A stretch of DNA of 64,000 nucleotides from HK-STAS-PATE-36 sp964565615 (GTDB lineage: Bacteria > Patescibacteriota > Saccharimonadia > Saccharimonadales > JAGQNJ01): assembly GCA_964565615.1 (NCBI GenBank), contig CAZMFO010000002.1:28152-92151 (forward strand). The letters are read 5' to 3'. The stretch's first letter is position 1, and each line of letters begins with the position of its first letter. The notes beneath the pieces are model-generated. The model made no database searches. It had not been told where the DNA came from and worked only from the letters and a program-made list of their open reading frames with translations. The position numbers were made by a program, and so were the translations under genes. Shown here piece after piece: positions 33,792 to 41,914 of the stretch.

Positions 33792-34397
33792 ATGGTTGAA
33801 CAACTGTTTGGGTCGAAAACTAGGGTGAAGCTGTTGCAGTTATTTTTATCTAATCCTAATCGGTCCTTTTATGTCCGAGAAATAACACGAAAGATTGACG
33901 AACAAATTAACTCGGTTCGCAGAGAACTAGCTAATTTGTTGAGTATCGGAATAATATCCTCAGATAATAACAATAACAAATTGTATTATGAGGTTAATCA
34001 AAAGTATGAACATTACCATGCATTATCTAGCATTTTTGGTAAGGGGTCTGCCACACAGATTGCTAATGATGAGGGTGTAAGTAGCGAAGGCGACGATGTC
34101 GCAGAGCTTAAGAAGACAGGCAATATAGAAGCAGTAGTTTTGACAGGTCAGTTTACTAGAGACGAATCCTCTGGTATTGATATGTTGGTCATAGGAGATG
34201 TTAATCAGTCTAAGTTGAGCAGGTATATTTCTCAACTAGAGAAAAAAGAGGGCAAGGACATTAGATATGCTGTTTTTCTGCCGAGTGAATTTGAATATCG
34301 TCAGCAGATTAATGATAGATTTTTGACTAATTTGTTGGTATCAAAAAAACAAATTTTAATTGATAAGAAAAGTCGTTTTAGTAAGAAAGGTAGTTAG
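33792..34397 (+). CDS. Winged-helix transcriptional regulator with C-terminal NTase-like domain
   Basis: 201 aa. The N-terminal half is a winged helix (FGSKTRVKLLQLFLSNPNRSFYVREI, then QINSVRRELANLLSIGIIS). The C-terminal half (GNIEAVVLTGQFTRDESSGIDMLVIGD) resembles the nucleotidyltransferase-like fold found behind such helices, but the catalytic GS motif is missing, so it probably only binds a ligand or a partner. TACAAT with TGG extension ends 6 nt before the ATG. The MBL-fold gene follows after 2 bp, so the two form an operon. Confidence 0.72.
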   Translation: MVEQLFGSKTRVKLLQLFLSNPNRSFYVREITRKIDEQINSVRRELANLLSIGIISSDNNNNKLYYEVNQKYEHYHALSSIFGKGSATQIANDEGVSSEGDDVAELKKTGNIEAVVLTGQFTRDESSGIDMLVIGDVNQSKLSRYISQLEKKEGKDIRYAVFLPSEFEYRQQINDRFLTNLLVSKKQILIDKKSRFSKKGS

Positions 34398-34399
34398 GT

Positions 34400-35029
34400 A
34401 TGGAGTTTCAGTATTTTGGTGGAAATTGTGTTCGGATTTTAACAAAAGATGTGTCGGTTGTTGTTGATGATAACTTATCCGAGCTAGGTCAAAAGAGTCA
34501 AGCTAAAATGGGCGACATATTGATTTATTCAGGAGCACATTCAGAGCCAAGCGTAGAAGCAAAGATGGTTATTGATCAACCGGGAGAATACGAAGTTTCA
34601 AAAATGTCTATAATTGGTCTTTCTGCTAGAGCTCATATGGATGAGGAGGGACATAAAACAGCAACTGTTTATAAGCTCGTTGCCGAAGATATTAAGGTAC
34701 TTATTGTGGGGCATATTTACCCTGATTTATCAGAAGCCCAGCTTGAGACGATCGGGCTAATTGATATTATGGTCATACCGGTAGGTGGGAACGGATATAC
34801 TTTAGATGGTGTCGGGGCATTAAAGATTATCAAGAGCATAGAGCCAAAGGTGATTATTCCCGTACACTATGCCGATAAACAGTTAAATTATCCTGTTGCA
34901 CAACAAGAGTTAGGTGTATTTCTGCATAGTTTAGGTATGGAGCCCAAGGAGTCTCTGGCTAAGTTTAAGGTTAAAAGTGGCGACCTGCTTGATATTGCTA
35001 CTTATGTTGTAGTTCTGGAGCGACAGTAA
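34400..35029 (+). CDS. MBL-fold protein, COG2220-like, metal motif degraded
   Basis: 209 aa. It follows the YtnP/UlaG-like beta-lactamase fold (MEFQYFGGNCVRI, VVVDD, GDILIYSGAHSEP, DQPGEYEVSKMSIIGLSA, VIPVHYAD). The HxHxDH metal motif expected after the second strand reads YSGAHSEPS, and only scattered histidines remain, so hydrolase activity is doubtful. Proteins of this kind are common in CPR genomes next to a helix-turn-helix gene, as here. Confidence 0.7.
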   Translation: MEFQYFGGNCVRILTKDVSVVVDDNLSELGQKSQAKMGDILIYSGAHSEPSVEAKMVIDQPGEYEVSKMSIIGLSARAHMDEEGHKTATVYKLVAEDIKVLIVGHIYPDLSEAQLETIGLIDIMVIPVGGNGYTLDGVGALKIIKSIEPKVIIPVHYADKQLNYPVAQQELGVFLHSLGMEPKESLAKFKVKSGDLLDIATYVVVLERQ

Positions 35030-35108
35030 CCTCTCGAAGCCCATTTGGGTAGTTATTATATTCTAGTATAGCGTAGAGTGCTTCTCTAAACAGTTTTTTG
35101 AGGAGCAT

Positions 35109-35306
35109 CTAATTAATTGTAATAACACCTTTTTTCTTAAGGGTACGAATTGCTTGTGTGCTTAACTTCATTTTTGCTTTTTTGCCATCAATAACTAAGG
35201 TTTTTGTTTGAAGATTGGGCTTCCAGACTTTTTTGGTGTGTCGTTGCGAGAAGCTAATGTTGCTCCCAAATTGCTTGCCCTTACCAGTTAATTCACATTT
35301 TTGCAT
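35109..35306 (-). CDS. rpmB: 50S ribosomal protein L28
   Basis: 65 aa. MQKCELTGKGKQFGSNISFSQ, TKKVWKPNLQTKTL and KLSTQAIRTLKKKG are the L28 pattern. The four-cysteine zinc variant is absent (only one Cys). Single gene; TACAAT (complement of 35318-35323) lies 11 nt upstream of the ATG, giving a leader of only a few bases. Confidence 0.95.
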   Translation of the reverse strand: MQKCELTGKGKQFGSNISFSQRHTKKVWKPNLQTKTLVIDGKKAKMKLSTQAIRTLKKKGVITIN

Positions 35307-35385
35307 AACAGGGGTATATTGTACACACTTAGTTTCTTTAAGTCAACTATAATAAGATAGGAATAACTGATATACTAGAATTGTA

Positions 35386-36012
35386 ATGATTGCAGAACTT
35401 GGTTTAATAGGGGTGGCGGTTTTTTTACTAATGCTAATAATCTCTTTGAGTTTTCATGAGGCGATGCATGCTTTTGCTTCTCATTGGCTTGGCGATACAA
35501 CCGCTAAAGATTTGGGACGGTTAACACTTAATCCATTAAAACATATAGACCCATTTACAACATTCATTTTGCCTTTGTTCTTATTATTGCTAGGATTGCC
35601 TCCGTTTTTGATTGCTAAACCAGTGCCATTTAATCCGTATAGGGTTAAATATGGTGATTATGGAGCGGCATTGGTAGGCATTGCTGGGCCGTTAAGTAAT
35701 TTTTTGTTAGCTTTAGTTGGAGTATCCGTAGTACGACTCTTGGGCGTTGCTGTTGGTACAACAATGTATTCATTTTGTAGCTTATTCATTCAACTTAACA
35801 TAGCAGTTTTTGTGTTCAATATGATTCCATTCCCGCCACTTGATGGATCGAGAGTGCTTTATGCCTTTGCTCCTGATCCACTAAGAAAGATTATGCAACA
35901 GATAGAATCATTTGGGTTAATGGGTATTTTTATGTTTATGTTTTTGCTGTTCCCCTTGTTAATCCCAATCGTCAACTATCTAAACAGTTTTTTCTTCCAA
36001 GTATTGTTATAG
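35386..36012 (+). CDS. Site-2 protease-like membrane metalloprotease (M50)
   Basis: 208 aa, about five membrane helices. SLSFHEAMHAFASHWLGD holds the HExxH zinc site in the first helix, and NMIPFPPLDGSRVL supplies the third ligand (Asp). Single-domain members of this M50B group are widespread and lack PDZ domains. A role in regulated intramembrane proteolysis is general to the family; the substrate is unknown. TATACT with TGA extension ends 9 nt before the ATG. tRNA-Pro and island 2 follow. Confidence 0.88.
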   Translation: MIAELGLIGVAVFLLMLIISLSFHEAMHAFASHWLGDTTAKDLGRLTLNPLKHIDPFTTFILPLFLLLLGLPPFLIAKPVPFNPYRVKYGDYGAALVGIAGPLSNFLLALVGVSVVRLLGVAVGTTMYSFCSLFIQLNIAVFVFNMIPFPPLDGSRVLYAFAPDPLRKIMQQIESFGLMGIFMFMFLLFPLLIPIVNYLNSFFFQVLL

Positions 36013-36180
36013 AATAATATTGCAAAGAGTTATAATAGAGTGGTCAAGTTATCGTCCGTATATGATTATCTAACACAATCTGATAGGGATTTTAATACCA
36101 TATAAATCGTGGTTTATGTGTGCAAAAACCCACCTAGATAAATCAGATTAATCAAGGGCGATAGCTTGACTTTAGGTTTT

Positions 36181-36257
36181 CGGGGTGTGGCGCAGTTGGC
36201 TAGCGCGTACGGCTGGGGGCCGTGAGGTCGCAGGTTCAAGTCCTGTCACCCCGACCA
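36181..36257 (+). tRNA. tRNA-Pro (anticodon GGG), left attachment site of island 2
   Basis: Acceptor CGGGGTG/CACCCCG, anticodon stem TACGG/CCGTG around CTGGGGG, T loop GTTCAAGTC, CCA encoded. Its last bases GACCA reappear as TGGTC at 36376 and as GACCA at 38496, the same arrangement as GCTCCA in island 1. Confidence 0.95.
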
Positions 36258-36375
36258 AAAATGGACTAATTTCAGAATTGCGGCGCAAATGTGCCGTTTT
36301 TTCTTTGGCGGCACGGAGTGCCGACCAAAGAAAAAAGAGTGCTTTCGCACTCAATGTCCGAAAAGAGTCCTGAAA
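36258..36375. repeat. Hairpin-rich mini-module without recombinase
   Basis: The ends are related inverted sequences (ACTAATTTCAGAA left, CTGAAAT right). Inside are GGCGGCAC/GTGCCG and AGTGC/GCACT hairpins. It sits where island 1 has its recombinase module and may be a MITE-like deletion derivative. Confidence 0.55.
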
Positions 36376-36600
36376 TGGTCTCCCTCTACAACGAGGCTAG
36401 AGCCTATTTTATGGCAAAAAGCTGATTGCGAGAATGGTCGCTTCGCCCCGACCGCCTGTTCCAGCTAAGGCTGGAACGCCCCCGCCAGAAAGTCGCCCTT
36501 TAACTATTTAGATTACCCCGCCAATTCCATATTTTTAATGGAAAAGGCCGGATTTTCTGTCGGTTCGCCTGCGCTAAAGCGCAGAGACGGACGGGGCTTC
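36376..36600 (+). repeat. Inverted arm of island 2 cargo module, left (225 bp)
   Basis: About 90 percent identical by eye to the complement of 38275-38500. The outer end is TGGTCT, 13 nt, GGCTAGAGCCTATTTTATGGC, the same order and spacing as in island 1. Confidence 0.85.
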
Positions 36601-36618
36601 TTTTGTTATTATTAAAGT

Positions 36619-37191
36619 ATGGAAATAAAGGACGAAAGAAATAGAAAAATTCTAACTAATCCTGAATCATCTTGTCCGCCTGAAATCCTTAACCAACAGG
36701 TGGCTATTGAAGTTAAGTTTGTTGGGTTTGATGGTTCACCAGCAAGCGGAATTATTGAAGTTAATGAGTTGGTTGCTGATGAGGTTAAGGCATTTTTTGA
36801 ACAAGCACTACGACTTAACTTCCCAATAGAAAAAGTTGCTCCTGCTAGTGAAAGCCCTTATGAATGGAATGATGACGTACTTATGGAAGCGAATGTTTCT
36901 TCTGGCTTCAATTATCGCTCAATCGCAGGGACTGACACGCCTTCACTACACGGCAGGGGTTTTGCTTTTGATATAAATCCACGACAGAACCCATATATTC
37001 GTTATAAAGACGGGCAAGAAATTGTTGCTCCTACTAATTCAATATGGCAACCAGACCAGCCAGGGACTTTATCAGCAGAACACCCTTTAGTGCAATTTAT
37101 GGTTGAGCGTGGCTGGGAGTGGGGCGGAAGCTGGACGGCTGAAAGTGGCAGAATTGACTACCAACACTTTCAAAAGAATATAGGCGATTAA
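36619..37191 (+). CDS. Peptidase M15-like (D,D-/L,D-carboxypeptidase or endopeptidase)
   Basis: 190 aa. SGFNYRSIAGTDTPSLHGRGFAFDI contains the SxHxxGxAxD zinc motif (H and D), and GWEWGGSWTAESGRIDYQHF supplies the WGG and final His. These are all needed for M15 activity (VanY and phage L-alanyl-D-glutamate endopeptidase relatives). No signal peptide is visible, so it may act in the cytosol or be released by other means. TATTAT with TGT extension ends 6 nt before the ATG, just inside the left arm end. Convergent with the next gene, with no spacer. Confidence 0.82.
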   Translation: MEIKDERNRKILTNPESSCPPEILNQQVAIEVKFVGFDGSPASGIIEVNELVADEVKAFFEQALRLNFPIEKVAPASESPYEWNDDVLMEANVSSGFNYRSIAGTDTPSLHGRGFAFDINPRQNPYIRYKDGQEIVAPTNSIWQPDQPGTLSAEHPLVQFMVERGWEWGGSWTAESGRIDYQHFQKNIGD

Positions 37192-38211
37192 CTACTGCTT
37201 TTGGTAAGAGTGTGGCATTACAAGATATGCGTCCCGTGCGTCAGGCATTTTGCCGTGTGCGCCAGCGTGGTTGCTAGCGTGTCCTAACTCTAGGTCAGCG
37301 GGGTCAATCATATTTTCTTCGCTAAGCTGTTCAGGCTTAATACCGCTACGCATAATTTGATAGCGAACCATTTCACGATACTGCGGTTCCCATACATCAT
37401 CAGGTCTGATTTCATCGCCAGGCTTCCAATCAGGATTGGAGGTATTTACCAGTAAGCCTTGGTCATACCAACCAGGAAAGAGGTCTTCTGGGCCTTTGTC
37501 TTTGAAGGTGTGCTGGAAGTTTTCAGCCTTAATGGCAGCAATCAAATGGACCTTTACGCTATCAACATCACCTCCGTAATGTTCTAACGCTTCGTGCATA
37601 AAGTATTCAAAACAACCAGCAGGTTCGCCGTCTATTTCAAAGCCAAGTTTTGATTCACCTTGCAGGTTTGGTCGGGTTAAATGAACAAAACCTTGCACAT
37701 CTTCACCATCATGGTCTTTGAACTCAATAGCTGCAAAACCACAATCTGCAAGTCGTGCGCCAAGTACTACTTTTTCGGACGCTTTAGCAAAAAACGCATT
37801 GTAGCCAGGTAATTCACGAATACCAACGGAGTTAGTCTTTACGTTATCACCGTAACTTTCTATCTGGTCATAAAAGCCTACACCGTCAGCCGTAACACCT
37901 ACCATAAGTAAATCTTCGGCTTTGATATTCAAACGTTCTGTAATGTCCTTTATGTTTAAGTCTGAACAGAGCTTGTCGTTATTGCTAAAGCCTTCGGGTG
38001 CTTGGCAACCGTTTCCTGCACAGGCAGTACCGCCTAGGGCGCAAGTTCGGCGAAGAATATCACCTACGAGCAACTCACGTTTTGGCACTTCACCAGGCGC
38101 AACTGGTTCACGCATACGAGTAATGTATGCGAGCGTATCTTCACCAACAGCAAAACTGTCAGCGTAAGGCTGGAACGAGGGTACATTTGCTTCGGCTACT
38201 AATTCTGACAT
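37192..38211 (-). CDS. YfiH/LACC1 (PgeF)-like protein, divergent
   Basis: 339 aa. The middle resembles the polyphenol-oxidase/laccase-domain family now known to act on purine nucleosides: LLMVGVTADGVGFYD, NAFFAKASEKVVLGARLADCGFAAIEF (the ADC cysteine) and QGFVHLTRPNLQGES in place of the usual VHAGWRG. An N-terminal addition carries four cysteines (TCALGGTACAGNGC plus LC), and the C-terminus ends in ASNHAGAHGKMPDARD. The identification is tentative. The promoter is TTGACA, 17 bp, TAATAT with the -10 ending 9 nt before the ATG. Confidence 0.5.
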   Translation of the reverse strand: MSELVAEANVPSFQPYADSFAVGEDTLAYITRMREPVAPGEVPKRELLVGDILRRTCALGGTACAGNGCQAPEGFSNNDKLCSDLNIKDITERLNIKAEDLLMVGVTADGVGFYDQIESYGDNVKTNSVGIRELPGYNAFFAKASEKVVLGARLADCGFAAIEFKDHDGEDVQGFVHLTRPNLQGESKLGFEIDGEPAGCFEYFMHEALEHYGGDVDSVKVHLIAAIKAENFQHTFKDKGPEDLFPGWYDQGLLVNTSNPDWKPGDEIRPDDVWEPQYREMVRYQIMRSGIKPEQLSEENMIDPADLELGHASNHAGAHGKMPDARDAYLVMPHSYQKQ

Positions 38212-38220
38212 ATCTGTTAC

Positions 38221-38249
38221 ATATTACCACTATAAGCGGTTTTTGTCAA
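38221..38249 (-). promoter_or_regulatory. Promoter of YfiH-like cargo gene
   Basis: Minus strand: TTGACA (complement of 38244-38249), 17 bp, TAATAT (complement of 38221-38226) with TGG extension. It is near consensus and lies inside the cargo module, so the gene carries its own promoter. Confidence 0.75.
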
Positions 38250-38274
38250 ACTCGTGTATGATCTGTAATCTAGC

Positions 38275-38500
38275 GAAGCCCCGTCCGCCTCTGCCATTTA
38301 TGGCAAGCGAACCGCCAGAAAATCCAGCCTTTTCCATTAAAATTAAGGAATTGGCGGGGTAATCTAAATAGTTAAAGGGCGACTTTCTGGCGGGGCGCGT
38401 TCCGGCCTTAGCTGGAACAGGTGGTCGGGTCTGAACGGCCATTTTCGCAATCAGCTTTTCGTCATAAAATAGATTCTAGCCTCGTTGCATAGGGAGACCA
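38275..38500 (-). repeat. Inverted arm of island 2 cargo module, right
   Basis: Complement of the left arm with about 10 percent differences, ending GACCA at 38496-38500. The stretch 38501-38686 beyond it holds no gene that I can see. Confidence 0.85.
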
Positions 38501-38686
38501 TTCGAGATTTTATGGGTTTTGAAGTACATTTTTCGTGGCTTCCTCATCTGATAATCCACAATTTATTCGCAACTACCCATAGGGGTAGTTTCTCACGAAC
38601 GAGTAACTACACAGCAATTGCTGGCCTTAGGTAGGTTAGGGTTGATAGAATAGTCCATAGGTAGGTTCCTTTCTGTAATTATCTTT

Positions 38687-38703
38687 AGGAGGAACGTCCT
38701 CCT
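38687..38703. repeat. REP-like palindrome, copy 3
   Basis: AGGAGGA, ACG, TCCTCCT: same core as the two palindromes flanking the RAYT gene 29 kb away. Confidence 0.65.
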
Positions 38704-38706
38704 TTT

Positions 38707-39417
38707 TCATATCAATCTGTTCAATAAACCACCATAATTGTAAGGGGTAAATCCATCGTCTATAAAAATGGGATAGGCCGGACTTTTCACCTGCATTTGC
38801 TTGGCAAGTTTTTGGTCAATCGGCTGGAACGCTTCAAGGCCTTTACTTGACAGTCCAAACTTTTTCTTGTCCTCAAGTGTCATACGATACACAAAACGGT
38901 ATTTCTCCAGTTTTGGTGTAGCGCTAAACTTTTCAAGTTTAGCCAGAAGTGCAATACGGTCATACCAGAGTTCTGGATTATTCAGCCGACTATCTAAGCT
39001 AATTTCAACCGATAAGCAGTTATCTGCGTATTTATTGGTGCAGTCGTAGTCTGCAACAACCATCTTGTTTAGTCCAAGTATCCACGCAATGTCATAAAGG
39101 TTTCTATTAGCAGTATCGCCAACAAATCCACAGTCGTTGTCTGGGCAGTATGTATTGTGAAAGTCCAACACTACATCGTACTTTTTTGTCTTTTTAAGTA
39201 TTTGAGCAGCTCGCTTTACCTCATACTCTTGGCTTTTAATGTTGCCAGGAAACGAACGATTTAGATCATGCTTCACAAAGCGCCAATTACCAGCAATAGC
39301 CTGTTCGTTGGCAAACAATGCGTCTACGCTGTCTAAGGGGTTAGCACGAAGTAGCTTAACAACTTCTAGTCCAAGTGGTTCATTGCCGTGCATACCACCT
39401 ATTACTAGTACTCTCAT
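38707..39417 (-). CDS. AstE/AspA-like M14-family zinc carboxypeptidase/deacylase
   Basis: 236 aa. VLVIGGMHGNEPLGLEVV carries the HxxE zinc pair, KHDLNRSFPGN the Asn-Arg substrate motif and VVLDFHNTYC the third zinc ligand, all as in succinylglutamate desuccinylase/aspartoacylase proteins. The catalytic Glu is probably in LSVEISLDSR. It would hydrolyse an amide bond of a small N-acyl amino acid or peptide. It is shorter than AstE (about 320 aa), lacking most of the C-terminal beta domain. It overlaps the upstream gene by four bases. Confidence 0.78.
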   Translation of the reverse strand: MRVLVIGGMHGNEPLGLEVVKLLRANPLDSVDALFANEQAIAGNWRFVKHDLNRSFPGNIKSQEYEVKRAAQILKKTKKYDVVLDFHNTYCPDNDCGFVGDTANRNLYDIAWILGLNKMVVADYDCTNKYADNCLSVEISLDSRLNNPELWYDRIALLAKLEKFSATPKLEKYRFVYRMTLEDKKKFGLSSKGLEAFQPIDQKLAKQMQVKSPAYPIFIDDGFTPYNYGGLLNRLI

Positions 39418-40118
39418 CTCTTGTACTCCTGTTCTATGTTTATTATTATGAAGTCTCGTCTGTCTGGTACGATGCTCGCCGTCTCTACGCTACCAACCAT
39501 TGAGCGGTCTCGTTGTCCTGCAAAAATTCGTACATTGCATGGGAAATCCCGCCGAGCCGCGCCAACCATTTGCGGGCTAATCGTTCTATAGGCAACAGTT
39601 TCTGCATCGAGCTGCATAGCGAGCCCTTTTACAAATAAACCGAAGTTTTGCAAATTGCCACTTTGTTTCAAAGCCTTATTTGCAAAAACTTCATCAAGCC
39701 ACATTATTTCATTGTTACCCAAAGTTGTATTAAGCCAATCAGACATCTCTGGCACATCAGAGTATTTTTCCTTTGCAATGATAGAGGGGGTTGCTCGCCA
39801 AGCCACTGCTGCCATAGTCAAGTATTCTCCGTTTTGCTCGGCGTACCACGCAGTTGGACGCGAAGCCGCAACTGTATCAAAGCGTCCTATCAGTTCGTCC
39901 GTTTCATAGGCGGGACGAGATGGACACATTTCACACATTGTACATATTGAGCCGATTGCTACGGCTGATAATCCACCTACGCAGCGTTGTCGCTCATCGG
40001 CACATTTACTTACTTCGTACCATGGCTCGTCAGCAAAAGCTGCTTGATAAGCTGGTACAATCTCGCCATATAAAGGTTTTACTTTGTCTGGCGTATAAAA
40101 ATTCTTTTGTTCACTCAT
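39414..40118 (-). CDS. Hypothetical protein, possibly GNAT-fold, Cys-rich insert
   Basis: 234 aa. The start (EIVPAYQAAFADEPWYEVSKC) and the later WLDEVFANKALKQSGNLQNFGLFVKGL look like the first helix and the acetyl-CoA strand-turn region of GNAT acetyltransferases, but the typical Q/RxxGxG/A loop is not clear. Between them is a cysteine cluster (CADERQRC ... CTMCEMC) that could bind zinc or an Fe-S cluster. It forms a two-gene operon with the AstE-like gene, within the DNA bounded by arms at 38500 and 40622. Confidence 0.5.
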   Translation of the reverse strand: MSEQKNFYTPDKVKPLYGEIVPAYQAAFADEPWYEVSKCADERQRCVGGLSAVAIGSICTMCEMCPSRPAYETDELIGRFDTVAASRPTAWYAEQNGEYLTMAAVAWRATPSIIAKEKYSDVPEMSDWLNTTLGNNEIMWLDEVFANKALKQSGNLQNFGLFVKGLAMQLDAETVAYRTISPQMVGAARRDFPCNVRIFAGQRDRSMVGSVETASIVPDRRDFIIINIEQEYKR

Positions 40119-40206
40119 TATCTAATTCCTTTAACAATTTACTTAGTAGATAATCTAAAAACGCCAGCCTCAAGTGCTGGCGTTTACTTTTTACAAAAGT
40201 AATTAT

Positions 40207-40539
40207 TTACACAGCACGGGCTGGCGGAATATGTGAGTGGTGTGTATCTACAACTTTTAGTGCTGCCTGATAGCCGTTACAACCGTTTTGCAACCAATTG
40301 CTAATCCGAGCAACAGTACGGCTACTTAGCTTAGTTTTAGCAACAATGTCAGTATATTTTTTACCAGCTTGCAACATTTTGGCGGCTTCAAACCGTGCGC
40401 TGATTTCGGCGATTTCTTTCTTGGTCATAACATCACGCAAGAAGTCCTGCATTGTTTGCTGGTTATCAATAGCGGTCAACGCCCCAGCGAGCTGCTGTGC
40501 GGTTTCAGATTGCCAAATTGTAGTCTTATCTGCAGACAT
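40207..40539 (-). CDS. YerC/YecD-family TrpR-like DNA-binding protein
   Basis: 110 aa. The core FLRDVMTKKEIAEISARFEAAKML, then KKYTDIVAKTKLSSRTVARISNWLQNGCNGYQ, is the characteristic TrpR-like helix-turn-helix family. These small proteins bind DNA, possibly with a small-molecule corepressor; their targets are unknown. It is separated from the downstream operon by 88 bp and might regulate it. It lies 83 bp from the cargo arm at 40622. Confidence 0.88.
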   Translation of the reverse strand: MSADKTTIWQSETAQQLAGALTAIDNQQTMQDFLRDVMTKKEIAEISARFEAAKMLQAGKKYTDIVAKTKLSSRTVARISNWLQNGCNGYQAALKVVDTHHSHIPPARAV

Positions 40540-40621
40540 AGTATTAGTTTACCAAAGTAAAGCATACTTGTCAATAATGATTTTATATTTCAATATAATC
40601 TTTCTGTATTACCGACCGCCA

Positions 40622-40879
40622 GGCCGTTTCTGCCCTTTTGGGCAGGCGACCCGACTGACTTGATTTTTTCTCAACTGAAAAAAGAAATTTGGTTGGGGTA
40701 AAAATCAAGAAATTGTAAAAATCAGGGCTGGCGGAGCGGGTCAGCCTTTTCACCCCACAAAATTCGCTGCGCTGGATTATTGAGGGGACCCCGATTTGGC
40801 TGGAAACAGTAGGGCTTGGTTTCTCGTTTTCAGCTATTTGCCATAAAATAGGTTCTAGTCTCGTTGTAGAGGCAAATCA
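40622..40879 (-). repeat. Solo cargo-type arm at the end of the AstE/YerC block
   Basis: Clear similarity to arm 2R of island 1 (GCCGTTTCTGCC, GGCAGGCGACCCGACTGAC, CAGGGCTGGCGGAGCGGG, CATAAAATAGGTTCTAG). The core position, 13 nt out from CTAGAACC, reads TGATTT/AAATCA rather than a CCA form, so it may be decayed. No matching opposite arm next to it was found. Confidence 0.7.
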
Positions 40880-41080
40880 GCATACTTAAGATGGATCGAT
40901 TGTTGCTCGTTGTTTAAGATGGTGATCTTATTTTTGCTTTGATAAAATAGTTAAATTTTGGTGGGTTTGAAACAGGGTAGGGATCTGTATATTTACTGGT
41001 TTAACTGGTTGCATAAGGAGTATAGTTGAGATATTATGCTATGTTATAAGTTTAACTACCATAAAACTTAATCATAAACA

Positions 41081-41869
41081 ATGACTGATAGTAACAAGCA
41101 ACATATATACGAAAAAGCAATTACTACCGATAGGCCTGCCGAATTGCTGGCTCGTAAGCATGGATATGATAGCATCGTCCAGCTTGCAGAAAAGCTCCCA
41201 GAGGGCGCAAGAGTACTTGATGTCGGTGCAGGTGCTTCGCCTTTTGGCAAGGAAGTTGCAAAATTACGGCCTGATATAAGTTGGGTTAATTTCGATTTTA
41301 GCTATCAAGATGTAGATATTCTAAAAGAGGCAGAACAGGGTGCGCCAGATAATGTAGAGTGTATTTTTGGAGATGCTACTAGACTAGATGAGGTATTCGG
41401 GGTAGAGAGTTTTGATGTCGTTTTTTCTTATTGGTTAATGCCACACCTATCATTGGACAGTGTTGAACCTGCTGAACGAGTAGCAGAGGCTATGGTCATA
41501 GTCACAAAACCGGGTGGTCAGATATCAGTAGGTCCAATTGTTGGCAAAAATCATTTTTTGTCAATAAAATCTGGCAACTCTCTAAGAATCGATAAAGATG
41601 AGGATGAAAGCACAGAATCCTATGTAAGAGAGATTGTTGATGCAACAAAACTTTCTGGGCTATCGCGTACTGTACAAATAAATGCCAACGAAGTTGCAAC
41701 GCCGTTTTTTGGTACAACTAGATACGGAAAGCGTGAGGGAAAAGTTCCCAAAATATTTGACCCAAAAACTGGCGAATATGTTTCTGCCATTTCTGGCCAG
41801 GGTATTCATACCCTGGGTCGTTTAGCAGTAGCTTTGGCCAAACATTCAACTAAAAGACAAAGAGTATAA
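41081..41869 (+). CDS. Class I SAM-dependent methyltransferase
   Basis: 262 aa. Motif I is ARVLDVGAGASPFGKEVAKL, the acidic residue after strand 2 is in SWVNFDFSYQDVD, motif II region FDVVFSYWLMPHLSLD and motif III area VTKPGGQISVGPI. The Rossmann methyltransferase fold is plain; the substrate is not. The N-terminus (IYEKAITTDRPAELLARKHGY) and a Lys/Arg-rich end may contact RNA or protein. It is divergent from the islands and transcribed alone. Confidence 0.82.
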   Translation: MTDSNKQHIYEKAITTDRPAELLARKHGYDSIVQLAEKLPEGARVLDVGAGASPFGKEVAKLRPDISWVNFDFSYQDVDILKEAEQGAPDNVECIFGDATRLDEVFGVESFDVVFSYWLMPHLSLDSVEPAERVAEAMVIVTKPGGQISVGPIVGKNHFLSIKSGNSLRIDKDEDESTESYVREIVDATKLSGLSRTVQINANEVATPFFGTTRYGKREGKVPKIFDPKTGEYVSAISGQGIHTLGRLAVALAKHSTKRQRV

Positions 41870-41914
41870 GTTACATCAAAATAACAGAGTTGTAGATTGG
41901 GTATTATATAATTG

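Larger units (their letters stand above)
36253..38500. mobile_element. Island 2: mini-module + M15 peptidase/YfiH-like cargo module at tRNA-Pro
   Basis: The core GACCA occurs at 36253 (tRNA-Pro 3' end, +), 36376 (-) and 38496 (+). Between the first two lies a 118-bp hairpin-rich segment (36258-36375) with short inverted ends and no gene. Between the last two lies the cargo pair within 225-bp inverted arms. This copies the plan of island 1, except that the recombinase module is reduced to a remnant, so movement would need an enzyme from elsewhere, for example the one at 19063. Confidence 0.72.

Noticed and set aside
36172..36373. ORFs on both strands over tRNA-Pro
   Set aside because: They are translations of the tRNA gene and the adjoining hairpin module.
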